Of a stretch of DNA of 7,193 nt, positions 1 to 4,985 are shown in pieces (position 1 is the stretch's first letter; each line of letters starts with the position of its first letter). The notes under the pieces were generated by a model that worked only from the letters and a program-made list of their open reading frames with translations, was not told the origin of the DNA and made no database searches. This DNA is from CAYUHZ01 sp964444625 (GTDB lineage Bacteria; Patescibacteriota; Patescibacteriia; Patescibacteriales; GWC2-42-12). A program made the translations under genes and the position numbers. Location of the stretch: assembly GCA_964444625.1 (NCBI GenBank), contig CAYUHZ010000044.1:1-7193 (forward strand), in the 5' to 3' direction.

Positions 1-21
1 TTTGATTTGTGAGTTTTAACG

Positions 22-43
22 CCCTGCGGTCTCTGCCGCAGGG
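22..43. repeat. GC-rich perfect palindrome (REP-like hairpin)
   Basis: CCCTGCGG (22-29) and CCGCAGGG (36-43) are perfect 8-bp complements around the 6-nt loop TCTCTG. Neither strand shows a T-run directly after the stem, so it is not an obvious intrinsic terminator. The reading frame of the following transposase remnant becomes recognisable at about base 46, immediately after the palindrome. The palindrome therefore sits at the break where the 5' end of that gene was lost. A REP-type intergenic palindrome or an insertion junction are both possible. Confidence 0.6.
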
Positions 44-45
44 TA

Positions 46-777
46 ATTTACAAAATCATTAAGAAAGGATTAAGAAGAGATGCTCAGATACATCAATGCT
101 GTAATTGTAAAAAGAATTTTCAAAGTAAAGACGGAAATCAAAACCGCAAAATAAACTTTGGAATGAATGCGTCCACGGCAAACAAACAGCTACTGAATTG
201 GGTAATAAATATGGTCGATCCAGACAATGGATATCCAAACAATTGAATGAGATTAATGGTGGCGATAAATTGATCGTCAACATTAACCCTAAGTCAAAAA
301 AGAACTTGGCACGGTAAACGCGTGGTCAGAGAGGTTTTTTCCGATATTCCAATTCAGATGTGCCAGTTCCATCAGGTTGCGATTATTGTCAGATATTTGA
401 CCAGACATCCGCAATTGGAAGCTGGGAAAGAATTAAAACAGGTTGCCTTGCGATTAACCGAATGCTCAGAACAAGAATTCAAGGAGCTGTTGGATGTGCG
501 GCATGGCAAGTGGAAAGATTTTCTAAAAGAAAGGACTACAAATCCGATTGCCAACAAATGGCATTATACCCACAAGCGGCTAAGGTCGGCTCATAGAAGC
601 TTAAAAACAAATTTGCCTTATTTGTTTGCCTATCAGAAATATCCTGAACTGAATATGCCTAATACCTGCAACTCATTAGACGGTAGTTTTACTATCTTAA
701 AGAACCTACTTAGAAATCATCGTGGCATGAATCGGGAAAATCGGTATAAAATGATTTGCCAAATTCTTGGGAAATAA
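46..777 (+). pseudogene. Broken MULE/IS256-like transposase (CPR-type)
   Basis: This is the remnant of a DDE transposase that would cut and join the ends of an insertion sequence. Three blocks can be read. Bases 46 to about 150 in one frame give a zinc-ribbon-like stretch (HQCCNCKKNFQ). About 150-314 in another frame give the helix-turn-helix-like WNECVHGKQTATELGNKYGR and end at TAA (315-317). Bases 313-777 return to the first frame with REVFSDIPIQMCQFHQ, WHYTHKRLRSA, NLPYLF and CNSLDGSF, which are hallmark C-terminal motifs of the family. The segment that should join blocks two and three, including the first catalytic Asp, is missing; from memory of related proteins this is roughly 80-100 residues. 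The upstream CxxC half of the zinc ribbon is also lost. The longest open piece is 322-777 (GTG, 151 aa), but it cannot be functional. Family identity comes from recall, not a search. Confidence 0.8.
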
Positions 778-797
778 GCACCCAAAAATTAACTTGA

Positions 798-1073
798 GCA
801 TGGAATTACAAAGGACAACCTACGAAGAACGGTCATATTGAGAGATATAATCGGACTATTCAAGAAGAGTTCGTAGATTGGAATGAAATATTACTTGAAA
901 ATGAAGATGAATTTAACAAAAAATTGATTGATTGGTTGTTATGGTATAATACCAAGAGATTTCACTGGAGCTTGAAATTAACCTCTCAAGTGGATTATTT
1001 ATTAAATAATTGCTCGTTGTCCAAAATGAGCTGGACTAATACACGATTTGACCTAGAGAAATTTTTTTGTTAG
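798..1073 (+). pseudogene. 3' fragment of IS481/IS3-like integrase-type transposase
   Basis: An open frame of 91 codons without a proper start follows an in-frame TGA (795-797) and ends at TAG (1071-1073). It encodes the C-terminal part of an rve integrase core. PTKNGHIERYNRTIQEEF contains the usual catalytic Glu region (N-G-H-I-E-R-x-N-R), followed by LIDWLLWYNTKRFHWSL, where relatives normally have YNxxRPHxSL. The N-terminal helix-turn-helix and the two catalytic Asp residues are absent, so only about the last third of a transposase remains. The break lies within about 20 bases of the stop of the preceding transposase remnant, which suggests a deletion or nested insertion joined the two. 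The region is visibly more AT-rich than the next element. Confidence 0.8.
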
Positions 1074-1091
1074 AATAAATTCACTATCACA

Positions 1092-1116
1092 ACTTACGCA
1101 CTTTGAAAATTTAGCT
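1092..1116 (+). repeat. Left terminal inverted repeat of the IS
   Basis: The repeat begins ACTTACGCACTTTGAAAA and is the inverted partner of 1870-1894. By eye two of 25 positions differ: A versus G at position 9, and one A/T difference near position 19. Such repeats are the transposase binding and cleavage sites. Confidence 0.8.
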
Positions 1117-1133
1117 TAGATAAAATGTTATCC

Positions 1134-1156
1134 GCGGTTTTTGAAGTTAAAACCGC
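1134..1156. repeat. Perfect hairpin at the 3' end of the IS transposase
   Basis: GCGGTTTT (1134-1141) pairs perfectly with AAAACCGC (1149-1156) around a 7-nt loop. It lies 8 bp past the transposase stop codon (1165-1167, minus strand), between the gene and the left inverted repeat. It could terminate transposase transcription or block readthrough from outside into the IS. No long T-run follows on either strand, so termination is unproven. Confidence 0.5.
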
Positions 1157-1164
1157 AATTCCGC

Positions 1165-1811
1165 TTAATCTGGTAAAATCGATTTGCCCGTTATGCGCTG
1201 TTCATTTCCCGAGATGGCACAAGCCATCAGGCAAAGATGAAAACTGGCATTCTGGGCGGCGAATTTTCTGGATTCGCGCTGGCTGATTCCGAGTTTGGAA
1301 TGGAGCATCCGGAACACGGTTTCAATTTCCCATCTGGATTTATACCGCGCTAATAGTTCCTGTTTGGACAATTTGAGGCTCGGAGATGCAAAATATTTTT
1401 TGCCGTTTCTGGCAACGATTACTTCCTGCCCGCCCGTTAGTTTTCCTCCCATTATCCAGTAGGGTTTGTGCGCCACCTCCCGCAGCTGGACGCCAATGAA
1501 TATCCGGTTGGATTTCAGTCTGATGATAAAATGCCATTTGCATTTCCTGATGGCTTTCATGAGCTTTCCGGAAACGTACCAGGAGTTGAAAACTACGTAT
1601 AAAGGTCGTATTTTCAGCCTTTTCGCCAGATCAAGCGGCTCCAGCGCCAAATTCATTTTGGTTTTATCGGATTTGGGCTTGCAGATCCGAATGCCTATCG
1701 GCAGTGTGATTTTTCCGTTCGACCAGACCATGGCGATGAAATTCAGGTCGATGATCGGCTTGCCGACATCAAGTCTTTAATCTAGGCGATAACATTCTTG
1801 GATAGAAGCAT
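1165..1811 (-). pseudogene. Degenerate IS4/IS701-like DDE transposase
   Basis: The main open piece (1776-1165; first ATG at 1731, 188 aa) carries an IS4-type C-terminal half. It has WYVSGKLMKAI near residue 51 and YKSRWEIETVFR, the Y-x2-R-x3-E signature with the catalytic Glu, followed by a hydrophobic C-terminus (FHLCLMACAI). Two catalytic-site faults are visible. The second Asp expected in the D-S-W-Y context is Asn 49 (codon at 1587-1585), and the Lys expected seven residues after the Glu is His. Upstream on the minus strand a 9-residue frame starting at ATG 1811 (MLLSKNVIA, stop at 1784-1782) looks like the original N-terminus. It lies in another frame, and the region between, with the first catalytic Asp domain, is missing. 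The copy is almost certainly inactive, though its ends could still be mobilised by an intact relative elsewhere. Confidence 0.75.
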
Positions 1812-1869
1812 GGGTTGTATTTTGATTTTATAGTTTTTGTCTTTGTGCCAATGTTTCTATCCTAATTAT

Positions 1870-1894
1870 AGCTAATTTTTCAAAGCGCGTAAGT
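1870..1894 (-). repeat. Right terminal inverted repeat of the IS
   Basis: On the plus strand this ends TTTTTCAAAGCGCGTAAGT and mirrors the left end. It marks the transposase's promoter-proximal end, and the rpmF start lies 42 bp beyond it. Confidence 0.8.
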
Positions 1895-1936
1895 ACTGTT
1901 ACTATTAAAAATTTATAAAATTAATTCGTAAAAGCT

Positions 1937-2140
1937 ATGCCAGTACCAGCCAAACGCCGATCGCGCAGTAAAGCACGACGCAACAGAGCTCATTATGCCC
2001 TGAAAGAAATTAAGCTTACTAAGTGCCCTAAGTGTGGCAAAGCTGTTTTGCCGCATACAGCATGTAAATTTTGCGGTAGCTATAAGGGCAGGGAGGTTTT
2101 GAAGATAAAAAGTAAAATCAAAAAAGACCCGAAGAAATAA
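1937..2140 (+). CDS. rpmF: 50S ribosomal protein L32
   Basis: L32 is a small zinc-ribbon protein of the large ribosomal subunit. The 67-aa product starts with the canonical MPVPAKRRSRSKARRNRAH, a highly basic tail that binds 23S rRNA. It carries four zinc-ligand cysteines as two CxxC pairs, C30/C33 and C43/C46. Length and motif order match bacterial L32, with a Lys-rich C-terminal extension. The ATG at 1937 is fixed by the conserved MPVP start. No Shine-Dalgarno sequence precedes it (ATTCGTAAAAGCT). It is the first gene of a plus-strand cluster, with nusB 22 bp downstream. Because the IS ends only 42 bp upstream, its native promoter may have been displaced or may overlap the IS end. The four-Cys form needs zinc, unlike the Cys-free paralogues some bacteria use under zinc limitation. 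Confidence 0.96.
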   Translation: MPVPAKRRSRSKARRNRAHYALKEIKLTKCPKCGKAVLPHTACKFCGSYKGREVLKIKSKIKKDPKK

Positions 2141-2162
2141 GAACATTTACTTAAATCCACCT

Positions 2163-2609
2163 ATGTCAAATCGACACCTGGCTAGAACCATCGCCATGCA
2201 AACTTTGTTTGCCTGGGATTTTAATAACAAACCCAAGGATTTATCACTGATTATCAGCCAGACCTTTAAACAGTTTGCGCCCAGCTTTAACGACCATGGT
2301 TTCGCTAAAAAAATTGTCAGTGGGGTCAGGGAGAATTTACCGGCTATTGACAAATACATCACCAAGTACGCTATCGAATGGCCACTGGAGCAAATTACCA
2401 TCGTTGATCGCAACACTTTGCGCATAGGAGTTTATGAATTGGTGTTTGACGCGGAAATTCCGGCCAAAGTAGCCATTAATGAAGCTATTGAAATCGCAAA
2501 AAATTTCGGCGGTGAATCATCCGGTAAATTCGTCAATGGCGTGTTGGGCGCCATCTATAAAGATATTGGAGAAAAAATAACCGCTGCTCCAGAGCAAGTA
2601 GCGGCATAA
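2163..2609 (+). CDS. nusB: Transcription antitermination factor NusB
   Basis: NusB is an all-helical RNA-binding protein. With NusE (ribosomal protein S10) it binds the boxA element of rRNA leaders, letting RNA polymerase resist premature termination. The 148-aa product has the family's N-terminal helix pattern (RHLARTIAMQTLFAWDF, 4-20). A central block follows (LEQITIVDRNTLRIGVYEL, 75-93), and then the signature PAKVAINEAIEIAKNFG (100-116) with SSGKFVNGVLGAI (119-131). Length is typical, with a short Ala/Glu-rich tail. ATG 2163 fits the usual start; the upstream ACTTAAATCCACCT contains no Shine-Dalgarno. It lies 22 bp after rpmF, so the two are probably cotranscribed. A likely target, a boxA sequence at 4910-4918 before the 23S gene, is in the same window. 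Confidence 0.95.
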   Translation: MSNRHLARTIAMQTLFAWDFNNKPKDLSLIISQTFKQFAPSFNDHGFAKKIVSGVRENLPAIDKYITKYAIEWPLEQITIVDRNTLRIGVYELVFDAEIPAKVAINEAIEIAKNFGGESSGKFVNGVLGAIYKDIGEKITAAPEQVAA

Positions 2610-2674
2610 ATTAATAAAAAAACTATAGCAATTAAAAATTAAAGGATTGAAATGAGTTTTTTTAATCATTTATT

Positions 2675-2695
2675 CCTCATAGGCTTGGCTTGAGG
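2675..2695 (+). repeat. 21-nt hairpin unit, copy 1
   Basis: The stem CCTCA (2675-2679) / TGAGG (2691-2695) continues past a bulged T with an A-T and a G-C pair to the loop CTTG (2684-2687). It aligns without gaps to copy 2 at 2761-2781, with five differences. Four of these form two compensated pairs (positions 5-17 and 7-16, both A-T here and G-C in copy 2). Confidence 0.65.
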
Positions 2696-2713
2696 TTTCC
2701 TTGCAAAGAAGAG

Positions 2714-2738
2714 TTTGAGAAACCATTAGTTTCTCAAA
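2714..2738. repeat. Perfect 10-bp hairpin in the nusB-rnc gap
   Basis: TTTGAGAAAC (2714-2723) and GTTTCTCAAA (2729-2738) are perfect complements around the 5-nt loop CATTA. An A-run rather than a T-run follows on the plus strand, so a plus-strand intrinsic terminator is unlikely. It forms the core of the larger palindrome. Confidence 0.7.
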
Positions 2739-2760
2739 TAAAAAAAATTTTCTTTGGGAA

Positions 2761-2781
2761 CCTCGTGGGCTTGCCCCGAGG
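2761..2781 (+). repeat. 21-nt hairpin unit, copy 2
   Basis: CCTCG (2761-2765) / CGAGG (2777-2781), a bulged T and GGG/CCC around the loop CTTG make a stable stem. It extends by one pair outward (A2760-T2782). A T-rich stretch (TTCATTCTTTTGATTTTT, 2785-2802) follows at a distance, so a weak terminator or attenuator before rnc is possible. The rnc ATG is 35 bp further on. Confidence 0.65.
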
Positions 2782-2817
2782 TAGTTCATTCTTTTGATTT
2801 TTCAATTCACAATTAAC

Positions 2818-3510
2818 ATGAAGGAATTTGCCAGATTGGAGAAACGCCTTGATTTTAAGTTTAACAATCCCGACCTGCTAAAGCAGTCAGTGGTTCATCG
2901 TTCATACTTAAATGAACATCCGGACTTCCCCTTGCCTCATAATGAACGTTTGGAATTTTTGGGAGATGCGGTTTTGGAAATCGTAGTGACAGAATATCTC
3001 TTTCACCATTATCCGAGTACGCCCGAGGGAGACTTGACAAATTGGCGCGCCAGCTTGGTCAACGCTAAAATGTTGGCGATTATCGCCAAAGAAATCGGTC
3101 TGGAAGATTTTCTTTTTTTGTCGAAGGGCGAGGCAAAAGACCATAATTCTAAGGCCAGACAATATATTATGGCGAATGCCGTTGAGGCATTGTTGGGGGC
3201 GATGTATTTGGATCAAGGGGTGAGAGCGGTAAAAAAATTCATCAAAGAAAAAATCATTTATAAATTGGACGATATTTTATCAAACAAGTTGTATCTTGAC
3301 CCCAAGTCTAGATTCCAAGAGCGCGCTCAATCAGAGTTCGGCACCACTCCTCATTATCGAGTTTTAAGCGAGAGTGGCCCAGACCACGATAAAATATTCG
3401 AAGTCGGTTTGTATATCAACGAAGAAATCGTTGCCAAAGGGAGTGGCTCGTCCAAGCAGGAAGCCCAAGTTGAAGCTGCAATTAAGGGCTTAGAAAAGAA
3501 AAAATGGTAA
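2818..3510 (+). CDS. rnc: Ribonuclease III
   Basis: RNase III is a cytoplasmic dimeric endonuclease that cuts double-stranded RNA, classically to process rRNA precursors and structured mRNA leaders. From ATG 2818 the product is 230 aa, normal for the family. The endonuclease domain carries the signature HNERLEFLGDAV (41-52), giving metal and catalytic residues E43, E46 and D50. A second block, IMANAVEALLGAMYLD (117-132), carries E123. A double-stranded-RNA-binding domain spans about 161-230 (DPKSRFQE at its start, KGSGSSKQEAQVEAA near its end). Residue N120 occupies the site of the metal-binding Asp 114 of E. coli RNase III. An in-frame TTG at 2794 would add eight residues, but the ATG is preferred because homology begins there. 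No Shine-Dalgarno is present; a strongly folded element lies just upstream. pilT follows after 25 bp. Confidence 0.95.
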   Translation: MKEFARLEKRLDFKFNNPDLLKQSVVHRSYLNEHPDFPLPHNERLEFLGDAVLEIVVTEYLFHHYPSTPEGDLTNWRASLVNAKMLAIIAKEIGLEDFLFLSKGEAKDHNSKARQYIMANAVEALLGAMYLDQGVRAVKKFIKEKIIYKLDDILSNKLYLDPKSRFQERAQSEFGTTPHYRVLSESGPDHDKIFEVGLYINEEIVAKGSGSSKQEAQVEAAIKGLEKKKW

Positions 3511-3535
3511 TTTTATAAATAACTTGGGCAATTTT

Positions 3536-4594
3536 ATGATCAAGTTAGATGATATTTTTAAAAAGGCGGTGGATCAAGGAGCTTCTGACGTCCATTTAGT
3601 TGCTGGTTTGTCTCCAGTTTTTCGAGTAGATGGGGAGCTGGTTAATCAGAAAGGATCGACTGTTTTGAGCAGCAAAGAAATAGAAGAGATGGTTTTTGCG
3701 GCAATCAACGAAGAGCAAAAGCAGATTTTTAAAGGACGCAAAGAGTTTGACTTCGGTTATGAATCAGAAGACAAAGCAAGGTTTAGGGTAAATTTGCATT
3801 TTGAAAAAGGCAATATTGGCTTGGTCGCCAGGGTAATCAGCGAGAAAGTGCCGACGTTGGAAGAAATCGGCATGCCACAAGTGGTTTATGAGTTATTGAA
3901 ACTAAACCAAGGTTTGGTATTGGTAACTGGTCCGACCGGTTGCGGTAAATCTACCACATTGGCCGCTATGATAAACTACATCAATCAATTTCGCCGCTGT
4001 AGCATTATTACCCTAGAAGATCCGGTTGAATATCTTTTTAAGCCCGATAATAGCGTTATTATCCAGCGGCAATTGGCCAGCGATATGCATACTTTTGGTG
4101 ATGGCTTGAAGCATGTCTTGCGGCAGGATCCGAATGTTATTATGGTTGGTGAAATGCGCGACCTGGAAACCATAGCCGCTACCATTACCCTGGCGGAAAC
4201 CGGACACTTAGTTTTAGCGACACTTCATACTTATAGCGCCGCCCAGACGATTGATCGCATTATTGACATTTTTCCCCCTCATCAACAAAATCAAGTAAGG
4301 ATTCAACTATCAATGACTCTAGCCGCTATCGTTTCCCAGCGCCTGATCCTTCGCATCGGCAACGGCAGAATAGCTGCGCGAGAAGTCCTGCTGAACACAC
4401 CTGCCGTATCAAACCTGATTAGGGAAAATAAAATCGCTCAGATAAAAACCGTGATTGAAACCAGCGCCAAAGAGGGCATGGTTACTATGGACCATAGTAT
4501 TAAAGAGTTATTTGAGAAGGGGATAATAGAAAAAGAAATTGCCCAATCTTACATGGAGCATCCGGACATTCTAGAAAAATTTAAAATTTTGTAA
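3536..4594 (+). CDS. pilT: Type IV pilus retraction ATPase PilT
   Basis: PilT is a hexameric ATPase on the cytoplasmic side of the inner membrane that powers disassembly and retraction of type IV pili, used in twitching, surface attachment and DNA uptake. From ATG 3536 the product is 352 aa, the usual PilT size. Visible parts: an N-terminal PAS-like region with GASDVHLVAG (15-24), the Walker A box GPTGCGKST (132-140), the Asp box IITLEDPVEY (157-166), the Walker B box VIMVGEMRD (201-209) and the His box ETGHLVLATLHT (221-232). AIVSQRLI (264-271) and a C-terminal TPAVSNLIRENKIAQI (288-303) match the PilT pattern. The GEMRD Walker B and short N-terminus favour PilT over the assembly ATPase PilB. 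An in-frame TTG at 3524 would add four residues; ATG is preferred. No Shine-Dalgarno is visible. Other pilus genes are not in the window. Confidence 0.94.
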   Translation: MIKLDDIFKKAVDQGASDVHLVAGLSPVFRVDGELVNQKGSTVLSSKEIEEMVFAAINEEQKQIFKGRKEFDFGYESEDKARFRVNLHFEKGNIGLVARVISEKVPTLEEIGMPQVVYELLKLNQGLVLVTGPTGCGKSTTLAAMINYINQFRRCSIITLEDPVEYLFKPDNSVIIQRQLASDMHTFGDGLKHVLRQDPNVIMVGEMRDLETIAATITLAETGHLVLATLHTYSAAQTIDRIIDIFPPHQQNQVRIQLSMTLAAIVSQRLILRIGNGRIAAREVLLNTPAVSNLIRENKIAQIKTVIETSAKEGMVTMDHSIKELFEKGIIEKEIAQSYMEHPDILEKFKIL

Positions 4595-4679
4595 ACCGGA
4601 GAAAAATATTAAGAAAAATTAGTTATTTTTTTGTTTTAAATTAGCGAAAATAAAATAAAAACAGGAAACCGGCAATAAC

Positions 4680-4707
4680 TTGACAGGGTTTTATAATAAT
4701 GTATAAT
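4680..4707 (+). promoter_or_regulatory. Consensus sigma70-type promoter for the 23S transcript
   Basis: A perfect -35 box TTGACA (4680-4685) and a perfect -10 box TATAAT (4702-4707) are separated by 16 bp. Initiation would fall near 4713-4716, about 270 nt before the 23S rRNA. Both hexamers match the bacterial housekeeping consensus exactly, as expected for a highly expressed stable RNA. Its position shows the 23S gene has its own promoter rather than relying on a 16S gene upstream. Confidence 0.85.
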
Positions 4708-4774
4708 ATAAATTACGATAGCATAATAATGAATAACTTATTTATGCGTAGATATATAATTACTCTAGAATTAA

Positions 4775-4835
4775 CAAGCGGTTAGGTTGCGCCTTTAGTT
4801 TTTCGTTGTGGAACCGCTTGAACAGCGGCTTTTTT
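4775..4835 (+). promoter_or_regulatory. Possible attenuator: overlapping antiterminator and terminator stems
   Basis: CAAGCGGTT (4775-4783) and AACCGCTTG (4812-4820) are perfect 9-bp complements. A second stem, CCGCT (4814-4818) / AGCGG (4824-4828), is followed by C and six Ts (4830-4835) and looks like a short intrinsic terminator. Both stems use bases 4814-4818, so only one can form. Lying 60-120 nt after the promoter start, this could switch readthrough into the 23S gene. Alternatively it could end a small RNA of about 120 nt. No known riboswitch class was recognised. Confidence 0.5.
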
Positions 4836-4909
4836 AATTAGCAGGAAATTGGCGATTGAAAATTAGTAATTATAATTAGTTGCTAATTAGCAGTTACTGA
4901 TAATCTGGA

Positions 4910-4918
4910 CTTTAACAA
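4910..4918 (+). promoter_or_regulatory. boxA rRNA antitermination element
   Basis: CTTTAACAA is identical to the core of the E. coli rrn boxA (TGCTCTTTAACAA), the RNA site of NusB-NusE. It lies about 195 nt into the predicted leader and about 70 nt before the 23S rRNA, a sensible position for rRNA antitermination. The nusB gene is 2.3 kb upstream. No clear boxB or boxC was found. A 9-nt match in AT-rich DNA could arise by chance, but the placement supports it. Confidence 0.65.
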
Positions 4919-4963
4919 TTAGTTAATAAGAATAAAAACAAAAATTGTTTTAAATAGATTTAA

Positions 4964-4985
4964 ACACTTTTGAAAATAAAAGTGT
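4964..4985 (+). repeat. Perfect 8-bp hairpin abutting the 23S 5' end
   Basis: ACACTTTT (4964-4971) pairs with AAAAGTGT (4978-4985) around the loop GAAAAT. It ends about 2-3 nt before the estimated first base of the mature 23S rRNA. It may guide 5'-end maturation or protect the transcript. In E. coli the precursor end is instead paired with the 3' flank, which lies outside this window. Confidence 0.55.

Larger units (their letters stand above)
1092..1894 (-). mobile_element. Degenerate IS element (~0.8 kb) with 25-bp terminal inverted repeats
   Basis: The two ends are inverted copies matching at about 23 of 25 positions (1092-1116 and 1870-1894). Between them lies one transposase read on the minus strand. 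At about 800 bp the element is short for an IS4/IS701-type element, which is usually well over 1 kb, and its transposase lacks the N-terminal half, so it is an internally deleted copy. The interior is visibly richer in G+C than the flanking IS remnants, which fits an origin in a different base-composition background. I found no convincing target-site duplication; an ACTAT occurs at 1083-1087 and 1901-1905 but does not abut the repeat ends. It lies only 42 bp upstream of rpmF. Confidence 0.78.
2661..2800. repeat. Palindromic structured element between nusB and rnc
   Basis: The 208-bp gap between nusB and rnc is mostly occupied by nested inverted repeats. GAGGTT-CC (2692-2700) pairs with GG-AACCTC (2757-2764), and CAAAGAA (2704-2710) pairs with TTCTTTG (2750-2756). 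This encloses a perfect 10-bp hairpin (2714-2738). Two related 21-nt hairpins flank that core (2675-2695 and 2761-2781). Outside them AATCAT (2664-2669) is mirrored by a TTGATT-type sequence near 2794-2799, so the whole unit is a near-palindrome. It resembles a BIME/REP doublet or a MITE, or a folded 5' leader of rnc. The local hairpins and the long-range stem share bases and cannot form at the same time. In E. coli the rnc leader is itself cut by RNase III for autoregulation; a similar role here is only inference. Confidence 0.65.

Noticed and set aside
59..283. Minus-strand open frame of 74 codons
   Set aside because: It is antisense to the transposase remnant, whose family motifs lie on the plus strand, and it has no recognisable features.
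1466..1780. Plus-strand open frame of 104 codons inside the IS
   Set aside because: It is a shadow of the minus-strand transposase, which carries the YxxRxxxE signature; the plus-strand product has no recognisable motif.
1837..1868. TTGTCT with TATCCT or TAATTA as an IS promoter
   Set aside because: Spacing is 15 or 20 bp and the orientation is opposite to the transposase, so it is not supportable.
1081..1910. ACTAT at 1083-1087 and 1901-1905 as a target-site duplication
   Set aside because: The copies do not abut the inverted repeats at equal distance and a 5-mer in AT-rich DNA is easily found by chance.
2714..2750. Hairpin as intrinsic terminator of rpmF-nusB
   Set aside because: The stem is followed by TAAAAAAAA rather than a T-run on the plus strand.
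2908..3216. Minus-strand open frame of 102 codons over rnc
   Set aside because: It lies wholly antisense to the conserved RNase III catalytic domain and shows no domain.
4595..4640. Intrinsic terminator of pilT
   Set aside because: Only an A/T-only stem precedes the T-run (4625-4631); there is no GC-rich stem, so it is not called.
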